64,000 bases of DNA, from assembly GCF_000333955.1 (NCBI RefSeq), contig NZ_CAPS01000005.1, positions 60,117 through 124,116 of the forward strand, in the 5' to 3' direction. The first letter of the stretch is position 1. Each line of letters opens with the position of its first letter. The translations under genes and the position numbers were made by a program. The DNA is from Rhodococcus sp. AW25M09. GTDB lineage: Bacteria; Actinomycetota; Actinomycetes; Mycobacteriales; Mycobacteriaceae. Under the pieces are notes generated by a model. The model was not told where the DNA came from. It did not search any database and saw only the letters and a list, made by a program, of their open reading frames with translations. Of the stretch, positions 1 to 8,617 are shown in pieces.

Positions 1-237
1 CGCGAGCTCTTCGACGTGCTCACGTATCGACACGTCACATTCGACGGCGAATCCGATGCCGCCGAGTGCGTGCACCATCGCTACCGTCTCCTGCGCTCGC
101 GGCAACGAGATGTCAGCGCACATGATGGCACCTCCGCGGCGGGCCAGCTCGAGCGCGAATGCTCGGCCGATGCCGCTGCCTGCACCGGTCACCACCGCCC
201 TCGACCCGTACGACGGTTTCCCGATCTTGGTTCTCAT
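1..237 (-). CDS. Short-chain dehydrogenase/reductase, N-terminal part (gene runs off the window)
   Basis: The reverse strand encodes MRTKIGKPSYGSRAVVTGAG and continues to the window edge; the 3' part of the gene is missing. The Rossmann glycine motif TGAGSGIG is near residues 17-24, followed by an ADIS-type strand end and a CDVS segment, as in classical NAD(P)-dependent SDRs. The start ATG (237-235) overlaps the stop of the upstream esterase as ATGA, so the two are translationally coupled. The substrate cannot be read from this fragment. An esterase plus SDR pair suggests hydrolysis of an ester followed by oxidation of the released alcohol (inference). Confidence 0.85.
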   Translation of the reverse strand, partial: MRTKIGKPSYGSRAVVTGAGSGIGRAFALELARRGGAIMCADISLPRAQETVAMVHALGGIGFAVECDVSIREHVEELA

Positions 238-1241
238 CGATTTACCTGTTTCATCGAATTATGTTGTACGACGGGGTTGTCGAGTGTTCGGGTGATGAAC
301 TCGGATGCATGCTCGAGTGCGTGTTCGGCCTCGGGTATCAACCGTGGGAGAGCCTGGAACACATGCATCTGGTCGGGCCAAATCTCGAGTTCGCACAGTC
401 CACCGGCCGCATGGATCATCGTGTTCAGATGCCGCGCGTCGCCGCGCAGCATCTCGGCTCCGCCCACTTGAATCAGGGTGGGCGGCAGATCGCGCACCAG
501 TGCAAGATCGAGCCGTAGCCGAGGGAGGTCGGCGTCATGACCGTCGGTGTACAGCGCTACTAGTTTTCGAGCTGCCGCTGCCGAGATCATCGGGTCCTTC
601 CGCGAGCGTTCGGCCTGCGCAGAGAGCCCGAAGTTCAGGTCGACGAGCGGCGAGAACAACACCATTGCCCCCGGTTGGGGCGTCCCGGTTCGGTCGTTCT
701 CGATGAGCAGGTCGGCCGCGAGGTGGCCGCCGGCCGAGTCTCCTGCGATCACGATGTTCGCGGCCGAGTACCCCTGGTCGAGGAGCCAGCGATAGGCCGA
801 TTCGACGTCGTCGGCTGCGGCGGGGAACGGGTGTTCCGGAGCGAGCCGGTAGTCCACCGTGAACACCGGCAGTCCGGTGGATCTCGACAATCGCGAGGTC
901 AGGCCGCGGTGCGTTCGCGCGGAGCAGATGACGTAGGCGCTGCCGTGGATGTAGAGAACCACGCGTGGCCCCGGGGTCAGCCCGGGTGCTCGTACCCACT
1001 CGCCACGTACCGGGTCGTCGGACACCAGATCCACTCGCGTTCCCTTCGGAACCGGTCCGAAGAGGTTCATCGAGGTGGCGACGAGGCGCCGGGAGAACTC
1101 GACACCACTGCGGTTCGTCGGTAGCAGGTTGGTCATCGGGCGCAGCGTCAGCCGAGTCGTCAACGCCGCCATACGAGTTCGTCGGGAACCTGCGGCGAAG
1201 ACGCCCCGCGGCAGGTGGTCGCGATTTGTGGTCGTAGTCAC
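234..1241 (-). CDS. Alpha/beta-hydrolase, hormone-sensitive-lipase (HSL/LipH) family esterase
   Basis: 335 aa. The oxyanion-hole segment IHGSAY lies near residues 98-103, the nucleophile motif GDSAGG at 167-172 (Ser169), the acid is probably Glu263 in VGGAEMLRGD, and His293 sits in DQMHVF. This layout is that of HSL-family carboxylesterases such as mycobacterial LipH/LipI. No signal peptide is visible, so it is probably cytosolic. The start is uncertain: GTG 1241 opens the frame but has poor RBS spacing, and ATG 1172 is an alternative. It diverges from the reductase/mce operon across a short region containing a palindromic operator. Substrate unknown; a short-chain or lipid ester is likely. 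Confidence 0.85.
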   Translation of the reverse strand: MTTTTNRDHLPRGVFAAGSRRTRMAALTTRLTLRPMTNLLPTNRSGVEFSRRLVATSMNLFGPVPKGTRVDLVSDDPVRGEWVRAPGLTPGPRVVLYIHGSAYVICSARTHRGLTSRLSRSTGLPVFTVDYRLAPEHPFPAAADDVESAYRWLLDQGYSAANIVIAGDSAGGHLAADLLIENDRTGTPQPGAMVLFSPLVDLNFGLSAQAERSRKDPMISAAAARKLVALYTDGHDADLPRLRLDLALVRDLPPTLIQVGGAEMLRGDARHLNTMIHAAGGLCELEIWPDQMHVFQALPRLIPEAEHALEHASEFITRTLDNPVVQHNSMKQVNR

Positions 1242-1264
1242 CTCGTCACCATGATCCGCTATCC

Positions 1265-1280
1265 GCCATTTGTCAATGGC
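1265..1280. promoter_or_regulatory. Palindromic operator GCCATT-TGTC-AATGGC, probable TetR site
   Basis: Perfect 6-bp arms around a 4-bp centre, placed between the divergent esterase and reductase/mce genes. Two close copies of the same motif occur at 17260-17275 and 17288-17303 in front of the monooxygenase-hydrolase-TetR operon. Shared sequence and position suggest one TetR repressor acts at both loci (inference). An AT-rich CTATTAAAAG directly follows and may be part of the promoter. Confidence 0.6.
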
Positions 1281-1347
1281 CTATTAAAAGATGGCGAAGT
1301 GTGCAACAGTGACGGCTGACACATTTCGAGCCCGAAGGGGGGAGCAC

Positions 1348-2442
1348 GTGACGATGTTCAAAGGCGCACCATTGGCACAGCTCGGTACGTCTACCAGCGG
1401 TTCAGAAGCCAGAATCCTCGAACTGGAAATTGCCGAGGTGACCTACGAGACAGAAGATGCGATCTCTCTCGGCTTCGTCGTTGCCGAACGCCGAGACGAG
1501 TATCTTCACTACGAGCCGGGGCAATTTCTCACGCTCGAGATTCCCTACGCCGACAGCGATTCGATTGCGCGCTGCTATTCGTTCTCGAGTTCACCGGCAC
1601 GTGGCCCATTGCCGACTGTGACAATCAAACGAATCCAGGACGGTGTCGCGTCGCACTGGTTGCACGAGAACGCAGTTCGAGGGATGCGACTGAAGGCGCT
1701 GAAGCCGTCGGGCATGTTCGGACCCGAGAACTGGGACGTCGACTTCGTGCTCGCGGCCGCGGGTAGCGGAATCACCCCGATGATGTCGATCCTCGAGACT
1801 GCGCTGTTCCAGCACGCCAACCGAATAACCCTCGTCTACGCCAATCAGAACCGCAACTCGGTGATCTTCGCGGACCGACTGACCGAGCTGCAGTCTCGCT
1901 TTCCCGATCGACTCGACATCCACCACTGGTACGCCTCGGACTCGGGACTGCCCACTGCTGCCGGACTGGCATCGCTCGACACGAGAATCCCGACCGAGTA
2001 CGAGGCACTCCTGTGCGGTCCCCCGCAATACATGAACGTCGCCGAGGAATGGCTCACCCGCACCGGCACCACAGCACGCAGAACACATCGCGAGGTGTTC
2101 TCCTCCTTCGACTCGAATCCGTTTCGGAACAACGACTCCCCTCTCACCCACGAACCGGATTCGGACTCTGTCACCGCCGAGGTCGAGATCGACGGAATAT
2201 CGACCGAATTCGCCTGGAATACAGGCACGAAGCTGCTCGACCGGCTCCTCGAACTCGGTCTCGATCCGCCGTACGTGTGCCGCGAAGGCACCTGCGGTGG
2301 CTGCGCTTACACACTCACAGCGGGCACCGTGACAATGCTGGCGAACGAGACGCTCGACGACCACGAACTTCACCAGGGTGTCCGGCTGGCATGCCAATCA
2401 GTGCCTGCCGCCGAACCGATTCGAGCGGTGCTCGACCGCTGA
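1348..2442 (+). CDS. Ferredoxin-NAD(P)H reductase of the KshB type (FAD, NAD, C-terminal 2Fe-2S)
   Basis: 364 aa from GTG 1348, chosen because AAGGGGGGAG (1335-1344) is the only good ribosome-binding site; ATG 1354 is equally possible and ATG 1291 lacks an RBS. Order of domains: FAD-binding barrel with RCYSFSSSP near residue 76; NAD-binding domain with AAAGSGITPMMS near 135; C-terminal plant-type ferredoxin with CREGTCGGC and a later LACQS supplying four cysteines. This is the architecture of KshB and related ring-hydroxylase reductases, which pass electrons from NAD(P)H to a Rieske oxygenase. No oxygenase component is present in the window. The stop overlaps the yrbEA start (TGATG), so it heads the mce operon. 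Confidence 0.82.
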   Translation: MTMFKGAPLAQLGTSTSGSEARILELEIAEVTYETEDAISLGFVVAERRDEYLHYEPGQFLTLEIPYADSDSIARCYSFSSSPARGPLPTVTIKRIQDGVASHWLHENAVRGMRLKALKPSGMFGPENWDVDFVLAAAGSGITPMMSILETALFQHANRITLVYANQNRNSVIFADRLTELQSRFPDRLDIHHWYASDSGLPTAAGLASLDTRIPTEYEALLCGPPQYMNVAEEWLTRTGTTARRTHREVFSSFDSNPFRNNDSPLTHEPDSDSVTAEVEIDGISTEFAWNTGTKLLDRLLELGLDPPYVCREGTCGGCAYTLTAGTVTMLANETLDDHELHQGVRLACQSVPAAEPIRAVLDR

Positions 2443-3263
2443 TGACCAACGCGATGGGCCGGATGGCCTCGAACTACTTGCGACAGCACCCCGCTGTCGC
2501 GGTCTCCACTTTCGGACGCCAGATGGCGATGGGCGTCCGCGCGGGTAGATCGCTCACGTCGGACATAGCGCACCGAACGTTTCCGTTCTCCGAGTTCATC
2601 CGCCAATGTGCCTTCATGGCAAGCACATCGGTCATTCCGACCTTGCTGGTCGCGATCCCCTTCGGAGTCATCGTCTCGGTTCAGGTCGGTGCCATCGCCG
2701 GCCAGGTCGGTGCCACGTCCTTCGCGGGAGCTGCGAACGGTCTCGGCATCATCCGGCAGGGGGCTCCGTTGGTGACTGCACTGCTCATGGCCGGAGCCGT
2801 CGGGTCGGCAGTGTGCGCGGACTTGGGTTCGCGCACCATCAGGGACGAGATCGACGCGATGAAGGTCATGGCCATTTCGCCGCTGCAGCGTTTGGTGGTG
2901 CCGCGGCTGGCCGCAGCGATGCTGGTCAGCGTGTTGCTGTGCGGGAGCGTCTGCTTCGTTGGATTCATCACCGGCTACATGTTCAATGTATTCGTTCAGT
3001 CCGGCACACCGGGAAGCTATCTGGGCACGTTCGCTGCCTTCGCCACCGTCGGCGATCTGGTCCTGGCGCTTGTCAAGTCCGTCGTCTTCGGCGCGATCGT
3101 CGCAATCGTGGCCTGCGACAAGGGATTGACGACCAGGGGCGGCCCGGGCGGTGTGGCGAATTCGGTCAACGCGGCGGTGGTCAGTTCGGTGATCCTGCTC
3201 TTCGCGGTCAACGTGCTGTTCACCCAGCTCTACACCATTGTGTTCCCGGCTCGGTTGATCTGA
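2442..3263 (+). CDS. yrbEA: YrbE/MlaE-family permease A of the mce importer
   Basis: 273 aa, starting at ATG 2442 inside the stop of the reductase gene. It is an integral membrane MlaE-family protein with about five to six hydrophobic segments. The family signature is around GSAVCADLGSRTIRDEIDAM, the cytoplasmic coupling-helix region that contacts the ATPase. With YrbEB it should form the inner-membrane permease of an Mce lipid ABC importer. The cognate ATPase (MceG/Mkl) is not in this window, as is usual for actinobacterial mce loci. Confidence 0.93.
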   Translation: MTNAMGRMASNYLRQHPAVAVSTFGRQMAMGVRAGRSLTSDIAHRTFPFSEFIRQCAFMASTSVIPTLLVAIPFGVIVSVQVGAIAGQVGATSFAGAANGLGIIRQGAPLVTALLMAGAVGSAVCADLGSRTIRDEIDAMKVMAISPLQRLVVPRLAAAMLVSVLLCGSVCFVGFITGYMFNVFVQSGTPGSYLGTFAAFATVGDLVLALVKSVVFGAIVAIVACDKGLTTRGGPGGVANSVNAAVVSSVILLFAVNVLFTQLYTIVFPARLI

Positions 3264-3264
3264 C

Positions 3265-4131
3265 ATGGCTACTCGATACACTCCGCCGCTGCTGAGGCCT
3301 GTCGTCACGACCGCAACCATCGTCGTCGGCGCCCCGACTCGCGCCCTGGCCACGTTGGGCCATCAAGCGACCTTTCTGAGCCGATCCATAGGATCCATGC
3401 CGTACACGCTGAGGCGGTACAGACCCGAACTCTGGCGGCTGCTCTCGGACGTCAGCTGGGGAAACGGTGCCATCGTCGTCGGCGGCGGCACCATCGGGGT
3501 GATCGTCCTGCTCGGGGCCTTCGCCGGAGCCACCGTCGGTATCGAGGGCTACACCGCGCTGAATCTCTTGGGGATGGGTCCTCTGACCGGGGCCGTGTCC
3601 GCCTTCGGGACCACTCGAGAACTGGCACCCCTGATCGCAGCCATCGGCTTCGCCGCCCAGGCCGGCTGCAGATTCACAGCACAATTGGGTTCGATGCGGA
3701 TCGGCGAGGAGATCGACGCGCTCGAGTCACTCGCAATCGACCCGCTGGCCTACCTCGTCAGCACCCGCATGATGGCCGCGGTGATCGCGATTCTGCCGCT
3801 CTACGTCCTCGGATTGAGCGCGAGCTACCTGACCGCCCAAATCGTGGTCGGAGTGCAGAGCGGACAATCCGCGGGCACGTACCTGCATTACTTCCACTCG
3901 TTCCTCTCCGTCCAGGACGTCCTGTATTCGGTGGCCAAAGCCGTTGTCTTCGTTCTGCTCACGACGATCATCCAGTGCTACTACGGGTACTACGCGTCCG
4001 GCGGTCCGGAGGGCGTGGGCGTGGCAGCAGGCAGAGCCATTCGGACCAGCATCATCGTCGTCATTTTTGTCAATACCTTGATGACCCTTGCGATGTGGGG
4101 ATCCGATCCCGGCATCAGGATCTCGGGATAA
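3265..4131 (+). CDS. yrbEB: YrbE/MlaE-family permease B of the mce importer
   Basis: 288 aa, one base after yrbEA. It has an N-terminal amphipathic stretch, then membrane segments beginning at NGAIVVGGGTIGVIVLLG. The conserved element RFTAQLGSMRIGEEIDALES is the MlaE-family coupling helix and parallels the one in YrbEA. It is the second permease half of the Mce transporter. The stop is eight bases before the first mce gene, which fits one polycistron. Confidence 0.93.
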   Translation: MATRYTPPLLRPVVTTATIVVGAPTRALATLGHQATFLSRSIGSMPYTLRRYRPELWRLLSDVSWGNGAIVVGGGTIGVIVLLGAFAGATVGIEGYTALNLLGMGPLTGAVSAFGTTRELAPLIAAIGFAAQAGCRFTAQLGSMRIGEEIDALESLAIDPLAYLVSTRMMAAVIAILPLYVLGLSASYLTAQIVVGVQSGQSAGTYLHYFHSFLSVQDVLYSVAKAVVFVLLTTIIQCYYGYYASGGPEGVGVAAGRAIRTSIIVVIFVNTLMTLAMWGSDPGIRISG

Positions 4132-4138
4132 GGGCGGC

Positions 4139-5491
4139 ATGTTCGACGTGGGAGGACGGACACCATCGATGTCCGCGCTCGTAATTCGCGGCCTGTGTGT
4201 ATTCCTGGTGATCAGTGCGATCGCGGGGGTTCTACTGGCGCGCTACACGGGTATCTGGCGCAACACCGTCGATGTCGTCGCGTCGATGCCTTCACTCGGC
4301 GACGGTCTGCCGCAGAATGCGGACGTCAAGTTCCGCGGAGTTCTGGTCGGCATGGTCGCCGGGGTGGACAATGATGCTGCGGGAACGAGTACGGTAGCAA
4401 TCCGATTGAATCCTGCCCGGGCCGAGACGATTCCGAATACCGTCACCGCGAGGGTGGTGCCCAGCAACATCTTCGCCGTCTCCTCGATCGAGCTGGTGGA
4501 CACCGGTGCAGGAACCAGCATCGAGGCAGGCACAACCATTCCAGGCGACGCATCACGGGAAACACTGGAGCTGCAAACCGCGATGACGAGTCTGCGAAAC
4601 GTGTTGACGGCCGTCGACCCGGAGAAGTCGAGCTCGGTACTGAGCACGCTCGCCGACACCCTCGAAGGCCGAGGCGAATCGATAGGCACCACGGTCTCGG
4701 TTGCCAGCAAGTACCTCAGCACACTCCGTGCCGAAATACCGGACCTCACCACCGATATCGATCTGCTCGACACCTCGATCGGCAGCCTGAGCAGAACTGC
4801 ACCACAGTTGTTGGACACCTTGGAAAGTTCGCTGATTCCCGCTGCAACCATCGCGGAGAAACGCTCCCAACTGACGAACTTCCTGACCAGCGCGGCCGGG
4901 TCCACTGCAAGTCTCGACGCGGCACTGGCACCCAACCTGTCCGGCGCCATCGCGTTGGTTCGCGACCTGGATCCGGTCATGGGTGCACTGGCCGTCAACG
5001 GGGACGACCTCCCTGCCGGTGTGCGAGCACTCGGACAGACTCTGGAAGGCTTCAACCGCGCTTTCACCGGCCCCAACGGTCGACTGATCTGGTCGATCGA
5101 CATCACCGCTACCCCCTTCACTCCGTACACCAGGCAGGACTGCCCCCGCTACGGCGATCTGGCCGGACCCAGCTGCAGCACGGCACCGCCGTCGCGGTCC
5201 GGGGGCAACGGCACTGTGGGCACCGGCACTGTGGTCGAGGGCACTTCGGGCGACGGCACTGGGGACGACGGCCCTGTGAATAACGGCACTGGGGACGACG
5301 AGGACGCATCGGCCGAGGGTATTTCGTACTCACCGGGCAACGTCGGATCCGTCGGCAGCGATGACGAGAAGGCGGCGATCGGCGCCGTTCTGGGTAGACC
5401 GGCCGATGCCACTTCGGTCATCCTTCTCGGCCCATTGCTTCGTGGGCAGACCATCGCGATCGACAATGCCGATTCGGTCGGTGCACCATGA
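4139..5491 (+). CDS. mceA: Mce-family protein A (first of six), with low-complexity C-terminal tail
   Basis: 450 aa from ATG 4139, preceded by AGGGCGG; ATG 4169 is an alternative. One N-terminal membrane anchor (about residues 15-33) is followed by the MlaD/Mce domain (about 40-115), then a long helical MceA-type region with repeated serine/threonine/leucine segments. The end differs from usual: after residue about 340 comes a Gly/Thr/Asp-rich stretch encoded by degenerate short DNA repeats (about 5205-5305), then a hydrophobic, globular tail. The product should be part of the periplasmic/cell-wall hexameric Mce tunnel that carries lipids to YrbE. The stop overlaps mceB as ATGA. Confidence 0.92.
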   Translation: MFDVGGRTPSMSALVIRGLCVFLVISAIAGVLLARYTGIWRNTVDVVASMPSLGDGLPQNADVKFRGVLVGMVAGVDNDAAGTSTVAIRLNPARAETIPNTVTARVVPSNIFAVSSIELVDTGAGTSIEAGTTIPGDASRETLELQTAMTSLRNVLTAVDPEKSSSVLSTLADTLEGRGESIGTTVSVASKYLSTLRAEIPDLTTDIDLLDTSIGSLSRTAPQLLDTLESSLIPAATIAEKRSQLTNFLTSAAGSTASLDAALAPNLSGAIALVRDLDPVMGALAVNGDDLPAGVRALGQTLEGFNRAFTGPNGRLIWSIDITATPFTPYTRQDCPRYGDLAGPSCSTAPPSRSGGNGTVGTGTVVEGTSGDGTGDDGPVNNGTGDDEDASAEGISYSPGNVGSVGSDDEKAAIGAVLGRPADATSVILLGPLLRGQTIAIDNADSVGAP

Positions 5492-6513
5492 AGTCGATCC
5501 GCCGTCCGTTGATCGGATTCAGTGTCTTCATGGTCCTGGCCATTGCGGTGACAACGCTGATCTGGACCACGCTGGGCCGCTCGGTCGCAGGCGAAACCAA
5601 CACGTACGCCGCGCTTTTCGAGGATGCATCTGGACTGCAGAGCGGCGACGACGTCCGGATCGCCGGCGTGCGAGTAGGTAAGGTGGAGGACGTATCGCTC
5701 GACGGTCACACAGCACGAGCGCGTTTCATCCTCGAGCGCGGTCAGACGGTGTACCAGAACACGACAATCTCGATCAAGTACCAGAACTTGATCGGCCAGC
5801 GCTACCTCGCCCTCGACACCAGCGGGGAAGCCACCGGGTCGGTCCAGCCCGGCTCGACCATCGGGACCGATCGCACCGAGCCGTCGTTCGATGTCTCGGC
5901 TCTCCTCAACGGCTTCCAACCACTGTTCAGCGTGCTCGATCCCGAGCAGGTCAATTCCTTGTCCGAGTCCATCGTGCAGACGCTGCAGGGAGATGGTGTC
6001 TCGATCAGCACTCTGGTCGTTCAAAGCGTCTCATTGGCATCGGAATTCGCGGAGAAGGACGAAGTAATCGGCCTCATTCTGACCAACCTGGGAGAGGTAC
6101 TGGCCGAGGTTGCCGATCGCGGCGACGAAACGGTGACCCTGATCGAGTCCACACAGAAATTGATGACCGATCTCAATGCGCAGGCGGGGCCGCTGGCCAC
6201 TGCGGTGCGCACGATCGGAGACACTGCCGGTCCCGTGGCCGACATGGTGGACGACGTACGGCCGACGCTGTCAGGCACCATCGATCGACTCGGAGCGACC
6301 ACCGATCTCGTGAACGGAGACGGTGCGCAACTGCGCACGTCGATCGGGTTACTGCCCTCGGTGCTCGCGTCGTTCGCGCGCATAACCGAGAACGGCAGCT
6401 TCATCAACATGTACGTGTGCAATCTGGACGTCAGCTTCGCCGGATTACTCTTTTCACCAGGTGTTTTCAGTCAAGTCGGCGGCACAGCACAGTCGGAGGT
6501 CTGCCTCGAATGA
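5488..6513 (+). CDS. mceB: Mce-family protein B
   Basis: 341 aa. An N-terminal membrane anchor (about residues 8-28) precedes the Mce domain, whose signature SGLQSGDDVRIAGVRVGKV lies near residues 49-67. The rest is predicted helical, with spaced hydrophobic residues typical of the Mce needle. ATGA overlaps at both ends keep it strictly within the operon. The length is normal for MceB proteins. Confidence 0.93.
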   Translation: MKSIRRPLIGFSVFMVLAIAVTTLIWTTLGRSVAGETNTYAALFEDASGLQSGDDVRIAGVRVGKVEDVSLDGHTARARFILERGQTVYQNTTISIKYQNLIGQRYLALDTSGEATGSVQPGSTIGTDRTEPSFDVSALLNGFQPLFSVLDPEQVNSLSESIVQTLQGDGVSISTLVVQSVSLASEFAEKDEVIGLILTNLGEVLAEVADRGDETVTLIESTQKLMTDLNAQAGPLATAVRTIGDTAGPVADMVDDVRPTLSGTIDRLGATTDLVNGDGAQLRTSIGLLPSVLASFARITENGSFINMYVCNLDVSFAGLLFSPGVFSQVGGTAQSEVCLE

Positions 6514-7520
6514 CATCGTTACCGTCCCGCATTCGGGCATCCCTACCGACGATGCAGCGCGACTTCTGGCGCGGCATCGTCGGATGCGCGACGATCGTCC
6601 TACTCTTCGTCGCAGTGATCGGCTACCAGCATGCCGGTATGGGCAATCGCACCGTCGACGTCCTCTTCGCTCAGTCCGCCGGACTGCAGAGCGGAGACGA
6701 CGTTCGGATCGCCGGAGTCTCCGCCGGGAAGGTCGATTCTCTCGCGCTGACGGGCGATCACGTCTCGGTCGCACTCGAGGTGGACGACTCCGTGGAGCTG
6801 GGCTCCGACACGAGAGCCGAAATCAAGCTGTCCACCATTCTGGGATCGCGCTATGTCTCGCTCACGCCCGACGGCGATACCCCGCTGGGGAAGAATCCGA
6901 TCGATCTGTCGCACAGCACAGTTCCTTTCGATCTGCAGAAGGCCATTCAGACCGGCACACCGGTGATCGAGCAGGTCGACGCGAGAACGGTGCGCGAGTC
7001 ACTGACCACGGTCGCCGATCAGCTCGAGGGCACTCCCGAACTGACCGGGCAGGCATTGGACAGCATCTCGACCCTTTCCAGGGTGATCTCCGATCGGCGC
7101 GATCAGATAGCCGCACTACTCGACGACGCGGACCAGGTGACGGAGCGATTGTCGGAGAACAGCGCCGCCCTGACGTCGATGCTGGGCCAAGGCGCTGCAC
7201 TCGCAGGATCCATTGTCTCGCAACGGGGTGCGGTGGCGAAGCTGATTGCGGCCACCGACGCCCTCACCGCCCAGCTCGACAGCGTGTTCACCGAGAACCG
7301 CGCAGCCATAGAACCGTTGATCGGTCAATTGACCGCGCTGAGTCAGGGTTTGGCGAACAACGACGACACACTGCGGAGGGTCTACGAGGGTCTACCGGTG
7401 ACAGTCCGACAGATGACGAACGCCTTCGGTAACGGCCCCTATGCCGACATCGCCACTCCGTGGTCGCTTCTGCCGGACAACTGGCTGTGCTCTGCCAACG
7501 TGGTGCAGGGGTGCCGATGA
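6510..7520 (+). CDS. mceC: Mce-family protein C
   Basis: 336 aa from ATG 6510, which overlaps the mceB stop as ATGA. A membrane anchor (GIVGCATIVLLFVAVIGY, about residues 22-39) is followed by the Mce domain with SAGLQSGDDVRIAGVSAGKV. The sequence of the domain start is nearly the same as in MceB, consistent with paralogous subunits of one heterohexamer. The tail is alpha-helical and ends in a Cys-containing segment (NWLCSANVVQGCR). Confidence 0.93.
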   Translation: MTSLPSRIRASLPTMQRDFWRGIVGCATIVLLFVAVIGYQHAGMGNRTVDVLFAQSAGLQSGDDVRIAGVSAGKVDSLALTGDHVSVALEVDDSVELGSDTRAEIKLSTILGSRYVSLTPDGDTPLGKNPIDLSHSTVPFDLQKAIQTGTPVIEQVDARTVRESLTTVADQLEGTPELTGQALDSISTLSRVISDRRDQIAALLDDADQVTERLSENSAALTSMLGQGAALAGSIVSQRGAVAKLIAATDALTAQLDSVFTENRAAIEPLIGQLTALSQGLANNDDTLRRVYEGLPVTVRQMTNAFGNGPYADIATPWSLLPDNWLCSANVVQGCR

Positions 7521-8617
7521 GAGCCGGGATCCGCGTCGGCGCGGTTGTGTGCGTGTCAGCGGTGCTCGTGTCGACCGCCGGCTGCGGTGTGCCCCGGTCG
7601 TTGTCGTCCGTGACCGGTTCGACCATCACGATAACCGCCGATCTGGACAACTCTGCCGGACTCTACGAAGGAAACGAGGTTGCGGTGTTGGGCATGTCGG
7701 TAGGAACGGTCGACAGCGTCGAGGCGCAGGGATCGCACGTACGCATCAGCATGACGGTCGACCAGTCGGTCCAACTGCCTGCCGATCTCGATGTGGCGAC
7801 GATCTCGACGTCGGTGGTGACCGATCGGCACGTCGAGTTGACCCCTCCGTACTCGGGAACCGGACCGGTACTCGAAGACGGCGCGCATGTGCCGCTGGCC
7901 AGAACTCACGTACCCGTCGAGATCGACAGAGTGCTTGCCGCCGTGACCGAATTGTCGACCACACTCGCGGACAACAGCGACGGCAATCGACCGATCGCGG
8001 ACCTATTGGCGGTGACGAACGACGGGTTGACGGGAAACGGTGCCAAGATCCGGTCCACGCTCGACGACCTGTCCGGAGCCTTGGCGGTCGGGGTGGACAA
8101 CAAGGATTCCTTGACTCGCCTGATCACCTCCGTCAGCGAGCTGAGCCGCGTTGCTGCAGAGAACGATACGCAGATTCGTGACTTCTCGACCGACATGGCG
8201 CAGGTGATCGGCGAAGCCGGTGATCAGTCGGCTGCCCTCGGCGATACCGTTGCACAGATCAATCGGCTGACGAGTGAGCTGACGGGTCTGATCGACGCGA
8301 ACCGTGACTCGTTCCCAGCCCTGTTCGCGAACTTGAAGACTGCGGTGTCAGGACTGACCGATCACGGTCGTGAGCTCTCCGAGACGATCGACACGGCACC
8401 GACCCTGTTCCGCAATCTGGAGAACGCCACCGATCCGGCCTCCCAAGCTTTGCGCGTCCATTTCCTCACCGACAGAACGGTATTCGATACCGAATTGGTC
8501 AACGAATTCTGCCAGCGCATCCAACTGAAGTCGGAGGGTTGCAGAACCGGTCGCGTGTACGACTTCGGGCCGGACTTCGGAATCTCGGCTGCGCTGCTGG
8601 GGCTGAGTCAGCCGTGA
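7517..8617 (+). CDS. mceD: Mce-family protein D, predicted lipoprotein
   Basis: 366 aa from ATG 7517, overlapping the mceC stop as ATGA. The N terminus has a short charged region, a hydrophobic stretch and a lipobox-like STAGCG near residues 19-24, so the protein may be lipid-anchored rather than held by a transmembrane helix. The Mce domain begins at NSAGLYEGNEVAVLGMSVGTV. In most mce operons the lipoprotein is the E subunit; here both the D and E positions carry a lipobox. Naming follows gene order. Confidence 0.88.
   Translation: MRAGIRVGAVVCVSAVLVSTAGCGVPRSLSSVTGSTITITADLDNSAGLYEGNEVAVLGMSVGTVDSVEAQGSHVRISMTVDQSVQLPADLDVATISTSVVTDRHVELTPPYSGTGPVLEDGAHVPLARTHVPVEIDRVLAAVTELSTTLADNSDGNRPIADLLAVTNDGLTGNGAKIRSTLDDLSGALAVGVDNKDSLTRLITSVSELSRVAAENDTQIRDFSTDMAQVIGEAGDQSAALGDTVAQINRLTSELTGLIDANRDSFPALFANLKTAVSGLTDHGRELSETIDTAPTLFRNLENATDPASQALRVHFLTDRTVFDTELVNEFCQRIQLKSEGCRTGRVYDFGPDFGISAALLGLSQP

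Noticed and set aside
4088..4138. Upstream extension of mceA into yrbEB
   Set aside because: It would overlap yrbEB by 44 bases without an RBS; ATG 4139 follows AGGGCGG and starts the normal anchor.
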